From Ichthyophthirius multifiliis (lineage: Eukaryota; Ciliophora; Oligohymenophorea; Hymenostomatida): 64,000 nt of DNA. Shown one piece after another: positions 47,351-59,266 of the stretch. The DNA is taken from the NCBI RefSeq assembly GCF_000220395.1, contig NW_004086344.1:1-64000 (forward strand), given 5' to 3'. Under the pieces are notes generated by a model. It had not been told where the DNA came from, did no database searches, and was given only the letters and a program-made list of their open reading frames with translations. The stretch's first letter is position 1; every line of letters starts with the position of its first letter. Made by a program: the position numbers and the translations under genes.

Positions 47351-48086
47351 AGAAATAATTCTTTTAATTTTTTATTTTTAGGGTAAAATTATTTCTATTA
47401 ATATAATTATAGCTATATAAATTGATATCAGGAAAAAATACATATAACTGTTCATGTTTACCTTTTTTATATGCATTTTTATATTTATTTAAATTTACAT
47501 TATTTTTCTTTTCTTATTTAAAGAATTATATATTGTTAAGAATAATAAATAATATACTTATAATTGTCTTTAAAATATTAAAAATAATAAAATAATTGTT
47601 TATTTGTTTCCAAAAACAAGATATTAATTTATATTTATTTATTAAATTTGAAAATATGTTTTAAATAGAAGTAAAATATTTTAAAAAAAATATGATTATT
47701 ATTTAATTTTTATTTATTGGTTTATAAATCAAAAAATAACAAAAAGAAATAGTTTTAAATGAAATGAAATTATTTTAAACCAATATATAATAAAAAAAAA
47801 CATAAAGTCTTCTAAATTTTTTAGAATAATATTATTAGATTTATCATTTATATTATAATTTTTAATCAATGATTGTATTATAGATTAATAAAATAATTTT
47901 TAAATATTCATTTTTTAGCTAATTTAAGATAAGAATTTCATGTTTTTAAGAAATTATAAAATACTAATATAAAAATTAGTTATACTTACTATTTTAATTT
48001 TAAAAATCTATTTTTTTATTATAATTAATTTCTATTTGTGATTTTTAATAAAAATTTCTTTTTTATATATTTTAATCAATAATTTA
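47351..48086. other. AT-rich spacer
   Basis: Region between eS19 and the next + gene. No protein-like frame seen; an in-frame TGA at 48039 bounds the next gene upstream. Confidence 0.55.
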
Positions 48087-48862
48087 ATGAACATATATTA
48101 ACAAATAAAAAACTCAAGTACATAAAATATAATAGCAAAAATAAATAAGTATAATGTATTAATTTATCCTAATAAATAACAGTAAAATCAAATATTTTCT
48201 TTGAAATAAATTATAAATACAATAGTTGATTTATTTTTGTATTTAATAAAAAAATATGACTAAAACTAAATATTTGATTTTTTTTAAGAAGTAATTTGTT
48301 ATGTTGAATAAAAACTCTAAAAAAAAGAGTTCATAAGTGAATTTTTTTTTTGCTTTTTTGATTAAATGAACATATATTGTAAAAAAAAAGAAGAAATTCA
48401 ATTTTTAATATTTCTTTTAGAATGTGAAAATACAGATCATATTAAATTTTATTTATTTTAAAGAAGTTCTTTATAAAATTAATTTTTAAAAAATAAATAA
48501 AATAAAAAATCTGAATTCTATTTAGATGATAATATATTAAATTATACACAATGGACAAATTAAAATAAATAAACATTTTAAAATTATAATTAATAAGAAA
48601 TAATTCAGAACTTTAGTGATTACATAAATAATTTTAATTTATCGGATTTAAAATTAAATTTATCATTTATTAATTATATAGAAATTGCTTTTTGTATTTA
48701 TTTTATTTAACTTAAAAAAAAAATATTTATGATTCTATACTTTTAAATCTGAATATTAAATAAATTTAATTTCATCCAAAAAATTAATAACTTGAAAATA
48801 CTTTTTATACTTATGGATATATTATGGATTTAATTGAAAGAAAATAAAAAAACATCAAATGA
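48087..48862 (+). CDS. Unknown protein, 258 aa, one apparent frameshift
   Basis: ATG 48087 opens a frame of about 210 codons (MNIYQQIKNSSTQNIIAKI, IFDFFQEVICYVEQKLQ, EFYLDDNILNYTQWTNQN). It stops soon after a 10-base A run at 48714-48723; one extra base there restores a frame continuing NIYDSILLNLNIKQIQFHPK to TGA 48860-48862. The corrected length is an exact 259 codons. A GT..AG pair around 48378-48421 could alternatively be an intron. Helical, with an EFFFCFFDQ hydrophobic patch; no domain or homologue recognised. Confidence 0.5.
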
Positions 48863-49017
48863 ATAATTAAGAATAAAATAATTTTAATTAATATATTTAA
48901 AATATTAAAATAATTTTATAAAAGCTAAATAAAATATGTTAAATTTTTTTTTTTTAAGACTTTATTTATTAAAATTAAATATTATTTTTTATTATATATA
49001 AATAAATTAAATAATAT

Positions 49018-49470
49018 TTTACACTACATAAATAATTTTTTTATTTTAAATAAATCTTAATCTTTTAGATTATTAATTATAAATATAATTTATTTATATT
49101 CCCGTTTAATTAATCTTTTATGAATATATATTAAATTAGTTATATTATTATATATTTATGATTACTTTATAATATTCTAATTAAAAATTTTTATGTATGC
49201 AGTAAATTTATATTTTCTTAATCTCATTTTCAATAATATATTTTTATTTTATAATATTTATATTAGCTCAATGTATAATAAAAGCACTTGTCAATTAATA
49301 GATTATACAATATTTTATAAGTATGTATCTATCTTATTGCCATTCTAAATCTTAATATTGTAATATTTCTAAATAATTATTTTAATATCGAAAATTTCAT
49401 TTAATAGTTAATTAATTCTTTCACTTTTTTATTCCTGTGTTTTCTTATTAATAAATATTTCTTTATAAAA
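49018..49470 (-). CDS. Possible frame-broken gene, unknown
   Basis: The - strand has two protein-like blocks: KEIFINKKTQEQKSERINQL with IDTYLQNIVQSIN ending in TGA, and in a second frame KYIIENEIKKIQIYCIHK with FQLEYYKVIINIQQYN. The junction near 49270-49310 needs an intron or an indel. No start codon or family identified. Confidence 0.25.
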
Positions 49471-50539
49471 AAAAAAATATCGTTTATTTATTTATATAAA
49501 TATATATTTGTTTAATAAATATTAAAAATAATTTAGTATATTATTTTTATTTACTTTAATATATTATTTTTTAATATATATATATTTAAATAAATTATAA
49601 AAAAATTAATAAATTATCATTATCATACTATGATAGTTTTAAATATGATGATTATTTTTAATTTATCAAATATAATAATATATATTTTTACTTTTTTTAA
49701 AAGTTAATTAACAAATAAAAAAGCAATATTCCATTTTTTCTTTCATTTTTTTTATTGAGTTTTTAAAAAAAATTATACAAAAAATAATATTTATATAAAT
49801 GTATCCAACTAATATTTTCATTTATATATATTTTTACATTATTTATTTATTATTTTATTAATATGTTTTTATTGACATAAATAATTATATGAATTTCTTT
49901 TATAATTATTAATGATATTATATGCTTAAAATTTAATAATGATTTAGTATTTTTTCAATATATATACATAAGTAAAAAAATATATATTGCAGTATCAGTA
50001 TGAGCAATATTTTTTTATTTATTTTTAAAGATTGTTTAATAAGTAATTAGTTTTAAAACTAATATAAATTTATTAAATTTTATAAGGATTTTAATTTTAT
50101 ATTTGATTTAAATGTTGAAGTTTTTTTTTTTTAATTTCCTAATATATGAAGTGCAGTATTTATGATTTATTTTATTTATATTAATTAAGTTAAATTAATA
50201 TATTTAAAAAAAATAGATATGTATGATAATATTTGAAATCGTATAAAATAATAGAAATTTACAATATGTATGTTATTCAAAAGGATAATATTAGACTTGA
50301 TAGTTAGTTAGACAGATATGAAAATTAAAAGTGTGCATTTGAAAAGCTTTTAGCTCTTATTATTAAAGAAATATTTTTTTTTTTATTTATTTATTTTTAA
50401 AGACTAAATATTTAATATTTATTATATATATATATATTTTTTTTTTTTAAAAAAAAAAAAAAAACTTTAATTTGAAAGTTATTTAAAAAAGCAAAAATCA
50501 TAATTAAATAAAAATATAAATATTTTAAGGTAAAATAAA
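49471..50539. other. AT-rich spacer upstream of the PX-domain gene
   Basis: Long T and A tracts, including T8 directly followed by A14 near 50440-50464. A GC-richer patch at about 50270-50360 reads no convincing protein. No gene supported. Confidence 0.5.
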
Positions 50540-52496
50540 ATGGAATAATAATTAAATAAAGAAAATAAAGATATAATTTAATAAAAAAGAAATTTTTAAA
50601 AAGAAAATGATAATTTATAGGATTAGATAGAATAATAAATTAATGATGATTAAATTAAATAAAAAAATAAATTAATTTAATAACAAATTATAGAAAAAGG
50701 ATACAATGAATTTGAATTTGAAGTATTTTGCTAAAATTAATTTAAATATTAGCATGAAAATAAAAAAAACATTGAAAACATTTCAAATTAAGAATTAAGT
50801 TAACTTATTTAAGATTATATTAATTAAATATAAAATTAACAACAAATATCTTAATAAAATAATATTTAAAAATAATAATTTTAAGATTTTTCAATTTCAT
50901 AAATAAATTAATTTAATCAAACATCTAAAAACCAAATTGTCTAAGATATTTCTGTTATAAATAATTAAAGTTAATGTTTTATTGAAGAAAAAGTAATTAT
51001 AATTTTAATTTATTTAAATCATATAATTAAAAATAAAGTCTTTAAGTATATTTGAATAATTAGATTTATTTAATTATATGGAATAATAAAATTAAAATAT
51101 AATATAATAATGCGAATAAAAAAAAAATGAAGATGGCTTATAAATATTTAAATGCAAATAATTAAAAATTAATAAATTAGGAAAATTTTTAAAATAATTT
51201 CCTAAACAACCTTAATTTATCATTAATGAATATACTCAATAAAAAAGTGGAATTTTAAAATAAAATTATATATGTTATAAAATAAAATTAACAGAATTAG
51301 AATGGGTTATTTATCGCCGTTTTAATGATTTTTTAACATTCAGAAATATATTATGTTAAAATTTTCCTGGATATTATGTTCCTCCACTACCAACAAAAGG
51401 ATTTCATAGAAAATTCAAAGAAAATCATATAAAAAAAAGAATGCTTTTTTTAAAAAATTTTCTTGAAAATGTGCTTGAGAGCGAACTGTTCAGAAATACT
51501 TAATTTTTTGAAGATTTCTTATATATTTAAAATTCTGAAAATTATTAATAATAATGTTAGAGTTATTTTAATGAAGAAATAAAAGATGTATCTTAATTCT
51601 AAAATTTAGAAGGAAAAATAGACTGCACGAATTCGACACTTTTTAATCATTATAATTAAAAATTTTAAATATATAATTAAGAAATAAGTGAATTATGTAT
51701 AAAAGGAAAATATATATCAAAATAAATATGTTTAGATTTACAAAAAATAAGTTATAATATGAAAGTTTTAAGTTCAGTCTATTCTCATTTAAAAAAAGCA
51801 ACTGAAAATTTTAATTCACAAAATAAAATTGGAGTTAATGAATATTTAGTAAAAATTTATGAAGAACACAGCTAACTTCTTAAAAATCTATCAGAAATTT
51901 ACTTAGGAAAATACGAGAGTTGGTATAGTCAAATATACATGAAATTTAAATATAAATAAAAAATTAATAATGTATTTAATGACATTCAAAATAAAAAAAA
52001 TAAACAAATTAAGGAATATTTAGACGAGAATGAAAAGCTTAATGCTAAAAAGGAAAAACTTTATTACGATGCTGATATCAATAAATGGAAATTAGAAGGA
52101 AAACACAATATTGAATAACTATTTAAAAATAAAGAATAGGCTTATAAATGTATATTGCCTATAGAAACTAAAAATTTGGAGAATACTAGAATTCTACTAA
52201 GCTTCATAAATTCTAATTTCTTTTATGAAACGAGGAGGCATTTAAAAAGTAGATAGTTCAGTATTAACTAAGAGCTTATTGATTTTACAAATTACTAGAT
52301 GGAACTTGAAAAAAAAATACTTGATATTTACTCAAACTCTAATAAAAATTTTCTTAATATATAAAATTAAAGCAGAGAAAATCAAACTGAAATTCTTAAA
52401 ACGGATTAATAGTTAATTTATTAAACTATTACTAATAATTTTATTGGAGATGGAGATATTTAAGTTGTTATTCCTAAAAAACTTATATTCTAATGA
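50540..52496 (+). CDS. PX-domain sorting nexin-like protein
   Basis: Two exons (50540-50992, 51039-52496) around a 46-nt intron, 636 residues. The first 200 residues are Asn/Gln/Ile-rich. The PX domain follows at about 230-345: EYTQQKSG, WVIYRRFNDFLTFRNIL (the RRF/Y phosphoinositide-binding Arg), FPGYYVPPLPTKG (the Pro-rich loop PPLPxK), KKRMLFLKNFLENVL. The remaining residues, about 360-600, are helical with long amphipathic segments (LSSVYSHLKKATENF, LSEIYLGKYESWYSQI, LKSRQFSI), the layout of a C-terminal BAR domain as in SNX1/2/5/8. It probably binds PI3P on endosomes and bends membrane. No frame breaks. Which sorting nexin it corresponds to cannot be stated. Confidence 0.85.
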
Positions 52497-52724
52497 TAAG
52501 TTTATAAAAATTTTATACGAGTTTTTTAAATTTTTTTTATTATTTTAATATAATTATATTATTTTTTAAATATCTAACAAATAAAATAAAAATAAATTAA
52601 ATTGTATAGTTTTATATATATTATTATAATATTATAATTTATTAACATAGTTTGTAAATTTATATTTTTATATACTTATAAATATTTTTTTTTTTTATTA
52701 TATTATTAAAATAAATAAATATAT

Positions 52725-53733
52725 TCAAGCTTGAAAAATTTAATCGAGTAAGTCATTATTTGTCTCATTTATAAAAGGATGATTTATCAATATTTCTTAT
52801 TTATTTTTTAAATTATCACAAAGTAGTTGCTAGATAATATCTTTCGCATTATTAGATAACATATCTGGTAGGAAAAGTTAGCTATTTTTTATTTTTATAA
52901 GAACATTTTCGTTTTTATTTTGATAAAAGGGAGGATATCCACATAATAATTAGTAAAGTATAATACCAACATTTATATAATCAATATTATAATTTAAGCA
53001 TTCTTCATTTTATTTTATTGCATTTTAAAAGTTCGTTATTTTTATACAATTTTATTAATCTAAATAAATATTCTAAAGCTATAATTTTATTTTTATTAAT
53101 TATATTTTAATATAAATAATTATTTATATTTTTTACAGATAGTTCTTTGTGAATTATTTATTTTGCATGAAAGTACCTTAATGCATCTAATAAATTTCTC
53201 ACAATTTAAATTGTTTAACTTTCATTAAATTAACCACATTCTAACAAACGATCAAATAAACTACCTTATTTCATTAATTCCATTACAATATAAAATTTAG
53301 ATGTTTCTTCGTATATGCAATAAAATTTTAATATGTTTTGATGAGTTAACTATTTTTTTGATAATAATAATAATATATAATATATCTTATATTGTTATTA
53401 CTTTAAACATAATTTCACATTAATTTTTAATTTGTGAAAATTCTTGTACTTCTAATTGTATTCTGAGATAATATTAATGTCTTAATTTTATATATTTAAT
53501 TATACTTATCAATCATTTTTATTGCTACTTCTTGCTAAGTTTGTTTGTCTATTGCTTTAAATATAACTGATAATGTACCTCTATTTTATATATTACATAT
53601 AAATAAAATATTTTTTTAATTTGTTTTTAAAAAATTAAATATTGCTTTATGATTTTTACTCGCCAATTATTTTCTCAAATTTATAATCATTTTTTATATT
53701 TGACCTTCTATAGTATTAAAAATTTTTATTCAT
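52725..53733 (-). CDS. Small pseudokinase (HRD and DFG lost)
   Basis: Five exons (53733-53660, 53580-53506, 53462-53402, 53349-53137, 53078-52725), introns of 79, 43, 52 and 58 nt, 258 residues, essentially a bare kinase fold of CAMK/ULK type. Present: IIGEGTLSVIFKAID (P-loop, third Gly replaced by Ser), EVAIKMIDK (Lys kept), LTHQNILKFYCIYEE, FYIVMELMKQGSLFDRL, LLDALRYFHAKQIIHKELS. The catalytic loop reads HKELSLQN instead of HRDLKPEN, and DFG reads TNF. The activation segment is short and lacks APE, yet the C-lobe is intact (VGIILYQLLCGYPPFYQ, NHPFI). All five exons join without error, so this is an intact gene for a likely non-catalytic kinase, perhaps a regulator of another kinase. Confidence 0.8.
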
Positions 53734-54699
53734 TATTTTTTATTTTTTTATATTATAATTAAATATATAAAAATATACAAATATTCCTTTTTTATTTATC
53801 AAATATAAAAAAAAATTATAATAAATTTATTTTTTATAATATATTAAAATAAATATAATTTGTAACAAGATTAAGATTAATATACTTATTAATATTATAT
53901 GAAAATAATTAAAACTTATAAATTCTGATTTTATAATAGAAAAATATTAAGTAATTTAATAATTAACAAATAAAATAATAAACATTATATATAAATTAAT
54001 TTTTATAATAATTATATATTTTACATAATTTTTGTAGAAAATTTTTATTTATTTTAATAAAATAACAAAAAGAAAAATTAATAAATTTAGTTTAATTTAG
54101 ATTCTTTTCTATTATAATATTTGCATTTCAAATAAAATTTTTTGTGTAAGAAATTTATCTATATGAAAAACTAAGTAGTTATTAATTAATTTTCAAACAC
54201 TTAGAATTATTTTATATTTAATAAACATAATATGATTTATTAATAATATAAAAATATTACAAAAGTTGGCTTTAAATCTAAAAATATTTTTAATAAACTT
54301 TCTTTTTTTAAATCAAATAATTACCAAAAATATAAAATAAGAAAATACAAACTAAATTGAATATAATATTAATCCTTTAAAAGGAATTCAAGTATATATG
54401 GTTTTTTAAAATGAGATATATTCCAAAAAAAACTGAATGTAAAAATTAATTTTGTATAATAATGTATATGAATATAAAAAATTAATATTGTATAATAATT
54501 GATTGCTTTATAGACGAGTGTATTTTTTGCAGTTTATTATGAACATGGATCATCAAAAAAAGAGTTAAGTTAAGATGCAAATGATTATATTTTTTCTGTA
54601 ATTATTTTTAAAAACAGTCTTAAAAAAAAAAATGGAAAAAGGCTTTTTTTAGTTTGTTTGATTTATTGAGTTTTTTTAAAAATATAAAGTTAAAATAGA
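53734..54699. other. AT-rich spacer
   Basis: Upstream region of the pseudokinase. Contains a near-palindrome around 54374-54391 (AATCCTTTAAAAGGAATT) and two copies of an ATTAAT.TTGTATAATAAT phrase at about 54446 and 54482. No gene supported. Confidence 0.5.
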
Positions 54700-54708
54700 A
54701 AAAAACGT

Positions 54709-55178
54709 ATGAGCGAATATATATAAATTACAGAAAAAGTAAAAAAACAATTTAAATAAGTAATATTTATAAATAACAAAAAATTAACTTACAGTACTCA
54801 TAGCAGGAAGTAAAATAGAAAATTAATGTATGATGGAAATAATGTTAAACTATATAGAATTTGAGCTGATGATAAAATACTATCAGAAAGATAAAATAAA
54901 TTTATTGTTATTTGGTCTAATAGAATTCGGGATGTTATGCAATCTGATAAGGTTGTTAATTTTTTTTTTTTTAATTTATACTGAAAAATAATGCAAAAAA
55001 AGCTGCTCTTATTTGCTTTTAGCAGAGTTTATAAATAGAAAAAAATGATATGAATAAAAAAATCATCAAAAATTAGTTATTTGCCTTATACTAAATTTGG
55101 ATATGATGCAGCAGTTATTTTTTTCTTTCAATTTATTGAAAATGGTATAAGTTTTTTTGTTTAATTATATTCGCTCAT
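54709..55178. repeat. Segment bounded by 13-bp inverted repeats
   Basis: The 13-mer ATGAGCGAATATA at 54709-54721 is repeated inverted at 55166-55178. Inside, + strand protein-like pieces appear in several frames (CMMEIMLNYIEFELMIKYY, FIVIWSNRIRDVMQSDK) with splice-like GT..AG sites, but no complete gene. Flanking homopolymers blur any target-site duplication. It could be a remnant mobile element or retained internal eliminated sequence, or two divergent MSEY-starting frames by coincidence. Confidence 0.35.
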
Positions 55179-55460
55179 TTTTTTTTAATTATTATTATTT
55201 TTTATATATATTTTTGTATATTTATTTGACTCATATTTAAAATTTAGTAATAAAATTTGTTTTTCAAAGTATACTATACTAATATTTTTTTATAAACTAA
55301 AATCTCTCCAATATAATTGAATATTTGATTTAATATTTTCAAATTTATTTTGGTATTTGTTTTTATTTATAATTTTAAAAAATTAATAATAATATGAAGT
55401 TTTTAATATTTAAAAAATAAAAATATTTATAATAAAATTAAAAAATAAGTAAAAAATTTA

Positions 55461-55512
55461 CGGGTGTAAGGGTCACATAAAAAATATTAAGGTAGGGGAG
55501 GGGAAGGGAAGG
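55461..55512 (+). other. G-rich island
   Basis: In a region of more than 85% A+T, 52 bases carry six G tracts of 3-4 or more, ending in tracts of 2, 4, 4, 3 and 2 G separated by one or two bases (55491-55512). It is not a telomeric G4T2 or G3T3 array. It could fold into a G-quadruplex. No gene covers it. Confidence 0.7.
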
Positions 55513-56485
55513 ATATTATCATTTTTAAATTACAGTAGAACAAAATATATGCAATATAAAAATAAAATAGTTTCAATTCTATTTTAAAAAATATAAATAT
55601 TACGAAAAAAAATTAACAATTTATTTATTTAAAGAAGAATATATAAAAAAGAATTATTTGAAAATACGAATATGATCTAAACTAATTTATTTTGATTTCA
55701 AATTTTATCAGATTTATTTTAATCAAAGATTTTAATATCTAATTATGCCCAAAAGTTATAACTTCAATCATAAATACCTTTCTTTAATTATAATTTTTTA
55801 TATAACTTCTTAGGTAGGGGTTGAAATAGTCCTAATCCGTTGTATTTTTTAAAAACTACCCTATCCCAACCACATTTTATTTTTTATATTACAAACTTTA
55901 CTACTTTTTTTTTTATAAAGATAATTTTTGTTATTTTATAAATTTATAAATTATAGTTTAATTTGTTAAATAAATAAAATTGAATATAAACTTTGAAAAT
56001 GTTATAGAATTTTTTTATATTTAATGATTATAATAAAATTTAATTAATTTTTAAATTAATAAAATACATCTCATAATCTCATAGACTATAGTAAATGACT
56101 AAAAAAATATCCTATCTAAAAAAAAAGATTCTAAATCATCATTTTAAATTTAAATATTTTTAATCCTACCCGGAATCTATTCTAGAATAATAGTGTTAAT
56201 ATGTAAAAAAAAATATATAACTATGATTTTAATTTTTCTCTATATTTATATATTGGTTTTACAATTCAAATACCATTAATACTCTATAAATTATACCCAA
56301 ATTCAAAAACAAAATAAAGATTTTAATTTAGAAGAAATTATAATATTATTTTTAATAATAATTTGATATGTAAATTAAGATTTAATAATTTATTAAAAAT
56401 GGTATTAAATATAAATATAATAAATTATATCAATTTGAATAAAAAACAAAATATTATATCGTAATAAAAAATTTATATATTTTAA
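55513..56485. other. Spacer with further GC-richer patches
   Basis: Non-coding. Contains TAGGTAGGGGTTG at 55811-55823, a C-rich patch CTACCCTATCCCAACC at 55856-55871, and CCTACCCGGAATC near 56165 next to the palindrome TATTCTAGAATA. These are unusual for the window and may belong with the G-rich island to one degenerate element. Confidence 0.5.
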
Positions 56486-56881
56486 TCATCTATAATATTT
56501 TTCAAGTTCACTTTAATATTTATTTTATAAGATAGCCTAATTTGGAGGTTCGATATAATATCTTAAATAAATTGTATATAGAAATATTGACATTGCAGTT
56601 CCAAATGTAAAAACACTTGATTTAAATAAAAAGTTTAATCTCCTTTAATTTTTCGGAAATTTTTCTGATTCTTTTAAATATTAATAGAAAAATATATTGA
56701 ATGGAAAAGCAATTGTAATTGTTAAAGCTTCTAATCTAAAAGTATTTCTTATAAAATGAAAATATTATTTTTCTTAATAATCTAGTTACTTATTTTTTAA
56801 ACGATTATTATTAAGTAGTTCAAAAATAGGTGGTTCATATTTAATTTATAAAGAAATTAATAAATTACTTAAATATTCCAT
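56486..56881 (-). CDS. Small two-transmembrane protein
   Basis: Single exon, 131 residues, start 56881, stop TGA at 56488-56486. Two hydrophobic spans of about 20 residues (LEALTITIAFPFNIFFYQYL and VFTFGTAMSIFLYTIYL) are separated by a basic loop (KESEKFPKNQRRL), with polar ends. Size and layout fit a small mitochondrial inner-membrane or ER subunit, but no family is recognised and no cleavable presequence is clear. Confidence 0.65.
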
Positions 56882-57717
56882 TTTGATAATAAAATTGAAA
56901 ATATAAAAAAAAATCAATATATAATTTATATAATAATAAAAATATATAAATATATATTTATATGCTTTTTAGTTTATATATATTTTTAAAGCAGAGGATG
57001 TTTATTATTTTTTAAAAAAACTCAAAAAAAGGCTATAAACCATTATTAATCGATTTTTATTTTTTTAAGATTGTTTATTTAATAATAAAAAAAATTAGTT
57101 CAAAAAGTAATATATAAATACGCGGACATTTTATTTCAAAATAAATATAATTTAATTTTATATATATTTTACTATAATATAATACTTTTGTCTTTTATTT
57201 AATTTATGTGTATTATATTATATTTATATTATTTATAAGATTTGATATTTTATAATATAATTATTTTATTTTATTTAAAATATAACTATATAAATATATA
57301 AATATTAAACAACGAAAAATAAAGCTTAAAGAGAATTGCTTTATATTGTATTTCATTAAAATTAAATTTTACATATAAATTAGAAAATGCTATAAAAATA
57401 TAAAGATTCTAAGCTAAATTATCTGAAATAAAATGAAATGATAAAAATTTATTATTAGAAGTATTAATAATGGTTAAAATATATTTAAACTTAAACTTAG
57501 AATAGTGAAATTAAATTTATAATAAATATTATATTAATTATTATAATAGATAAAGTTTATTTGATTAAATATTTTCTTTTATTAATTTTTTTGTTTTGTT
57601 ATAATAAAATTAAATATTTTTTTTTTTTTTTTAAATGTTTTAGTGAATATATTATTAATATATTAAAAAATAAATTTTATAGTATTAATTTAATTATTAT
57701 AATTTCTCCTTTTTTAA
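56882..57717. other. AT-rich divergent spacer
   Basis: 5' regions of the two-TM gene (-) and the phosphorylase (+). A frame from about 57440 overlapping the next gene start is Ile/Phe-rich and not credible. No gene supported. Confidence 0.55.
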
Positions 57718-59003
57718 ATGGAATAAGAAATATCATTTGATTTAATTTTGACTTAAGAATGGGAAAAATTATATAACAATAAAACTACTTAATAAAAACA
57801 TTTTTCGTCTTAAATAGAATAAAGTCATATAAAACAACTTTCTTAAGGTTTTTATGCATATTATAATTAATCATTAATTTAAAATAAGCGGGAAAATTCA
57901 ATAGATTTAGGTGATATTTTTGAAAGTGGAAGCTTAGATTCTGAAAAAATAGAATCTTGTGTTTATAAAAATTATGATGAAAATAAATTCAATTTTAATT
58001 CTATTAATAAAGAAGAAATTCTTTTTTATATAAACTTAGATAATGAATAAGTACTTTCAAAAGAGTAAAATGATATTTAAGATGATTAAAATTTAGAAGA
58101 AAATAATTGTGATAAATCAATTAGTGAATTCATGAATCATCCTATAATTATTAATAGATCACCTGTTTGTAAAAGACATTCACTTTTAATTATTTTTCCT
58201 GAAGAATGCTTACCTTAAGTTATTGGTTAAGATATTTTATAGATGGTTTTGACAGTTTTCAAAATCTCAGATTCTGAAAATATAAGGTAAACATATTATA
58301 ATAATAATATTTAATTTATATTTAAATAAATACATTTATTGATTATTTTTTTATAATAAAGAATAGGATTTAATAGTATAGGAGCTTTTTCATCAGTCAA
58401 TCATTTACATTTTTAACTTATTTATGCTGATGATATTTTCCCAAATGAAAAAATATTTCCTATTGAAAAAGCTTAAAGATAATTAGTAATATAATCAAGC
58501 CTTCATAATCCAAAAGAATCTATAAATATTGTATAATTATATATAGTAATTATAATTTAAAATTTTATAATTAGTATAGTGTAGGAATAAAAATAGAAAA
58601 ATTAATTGAATACCCTATAAACTGCTTAGTTTTAAGCCATATTTAAGATGAAAATTAATAAATGGGAGATATTTATTAAAGTTTGGCATTTGTGGCTGGT
58701 ACTTATACAAATATTTTATTAGATATGCAAATTCCTCATAATATTTTTATTAGTGATAAAGGAATGAAAATATATATTGTCCCTAGATAGTATTAAAAAG
58801 AAAATTAATAAACATAAGAAAATTGCAAAGCTGCTTTTTTGGAAGTAGCTGGACTTGTTATTTGCTAAAATTAGTAATTTTATTAATAATTGACAGGATA
58901 AAATTGGTGTTAATTTGCAAAAGATTATGTTTCTTTAAATGATGACTTATTTTAGTAGACTATAAACAAATTGAGCTTAATAATTAATAATAATTATAAA
59001 TGA
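57718..59003 (+). CDS. GDP-hexose phosphorylase (VTC2/GDPGP1 family)
   Basis: Three exons (57718-58286, 58362-58530, 58575-59003), introns of 75 and 44 nt, 388 residues. The core motif GFNSIGAFSSVNHLHFQ is the HIT-superfamily site of plant VTC2 and animal GDPGP1, with HLHFQ as the nucleophile motif. Upstream, RSPVCKRHSLLIIFPEECLPQ and downstream YPINCLVLSHI, IPHNIFISDKGMKIYIVPRQ, EVAGLVIC complete the fold. It catalyses phosphorolysis of a GDP-hexose. Plant VTC2 uses GDP-L-galactose for vitamin C; animal GDPGP1 uses GDP-D-glucose to clear misincorporated nucleotide sugar. Without an ascorbate pathway in view the second role is more likely. The first intron splits the conserved motif just before GFNS. 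The N-terminal 130 residues are acidic and not conserved. Confidence 0.88.
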
Positions 59004-59266
59004 AATAATACTTGTTTATATTATTTTTTTTTATTTTATATATTATATTATTTTAAAATCTCAAAAAAATAAAAGTACATATAAAATTTTATATATAAAA
59101 ATGATATAGTATTTAAAATAAAAGTAAAAAAATAAAAAATAAAAATATTCTTAATTTTATATTTAAAATTAATATAAAATATTATACATATTATATAAAA
59201 TAAGAATAGAAAAATAATATTTATTGATAATATATATATATTATATATACATATATATATATTATA

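Noticed and set aside
55461-55512. G-rich island as a telomere
   Set aside because: Tract lengths are irregular and separated by A or AA, unlike the regular TTGGGG or TTTGGG repeats of ciliate telomeres, and sequence continues on both sides.
56540-56560. GGTTCGA, resembling a tRNA T-loop
   Set aside because: It lies inside the - strand two-TM coding sequence and has no matching acceptor or anticodon stems. No tRNA was found anywhere in the window.
57437-57747. Plus-strand frame overlapping the phosphorylase start
   Set aside because: Ile/Phe-rich, runs through T tracts and overlaps a well-supported gene in another frame.
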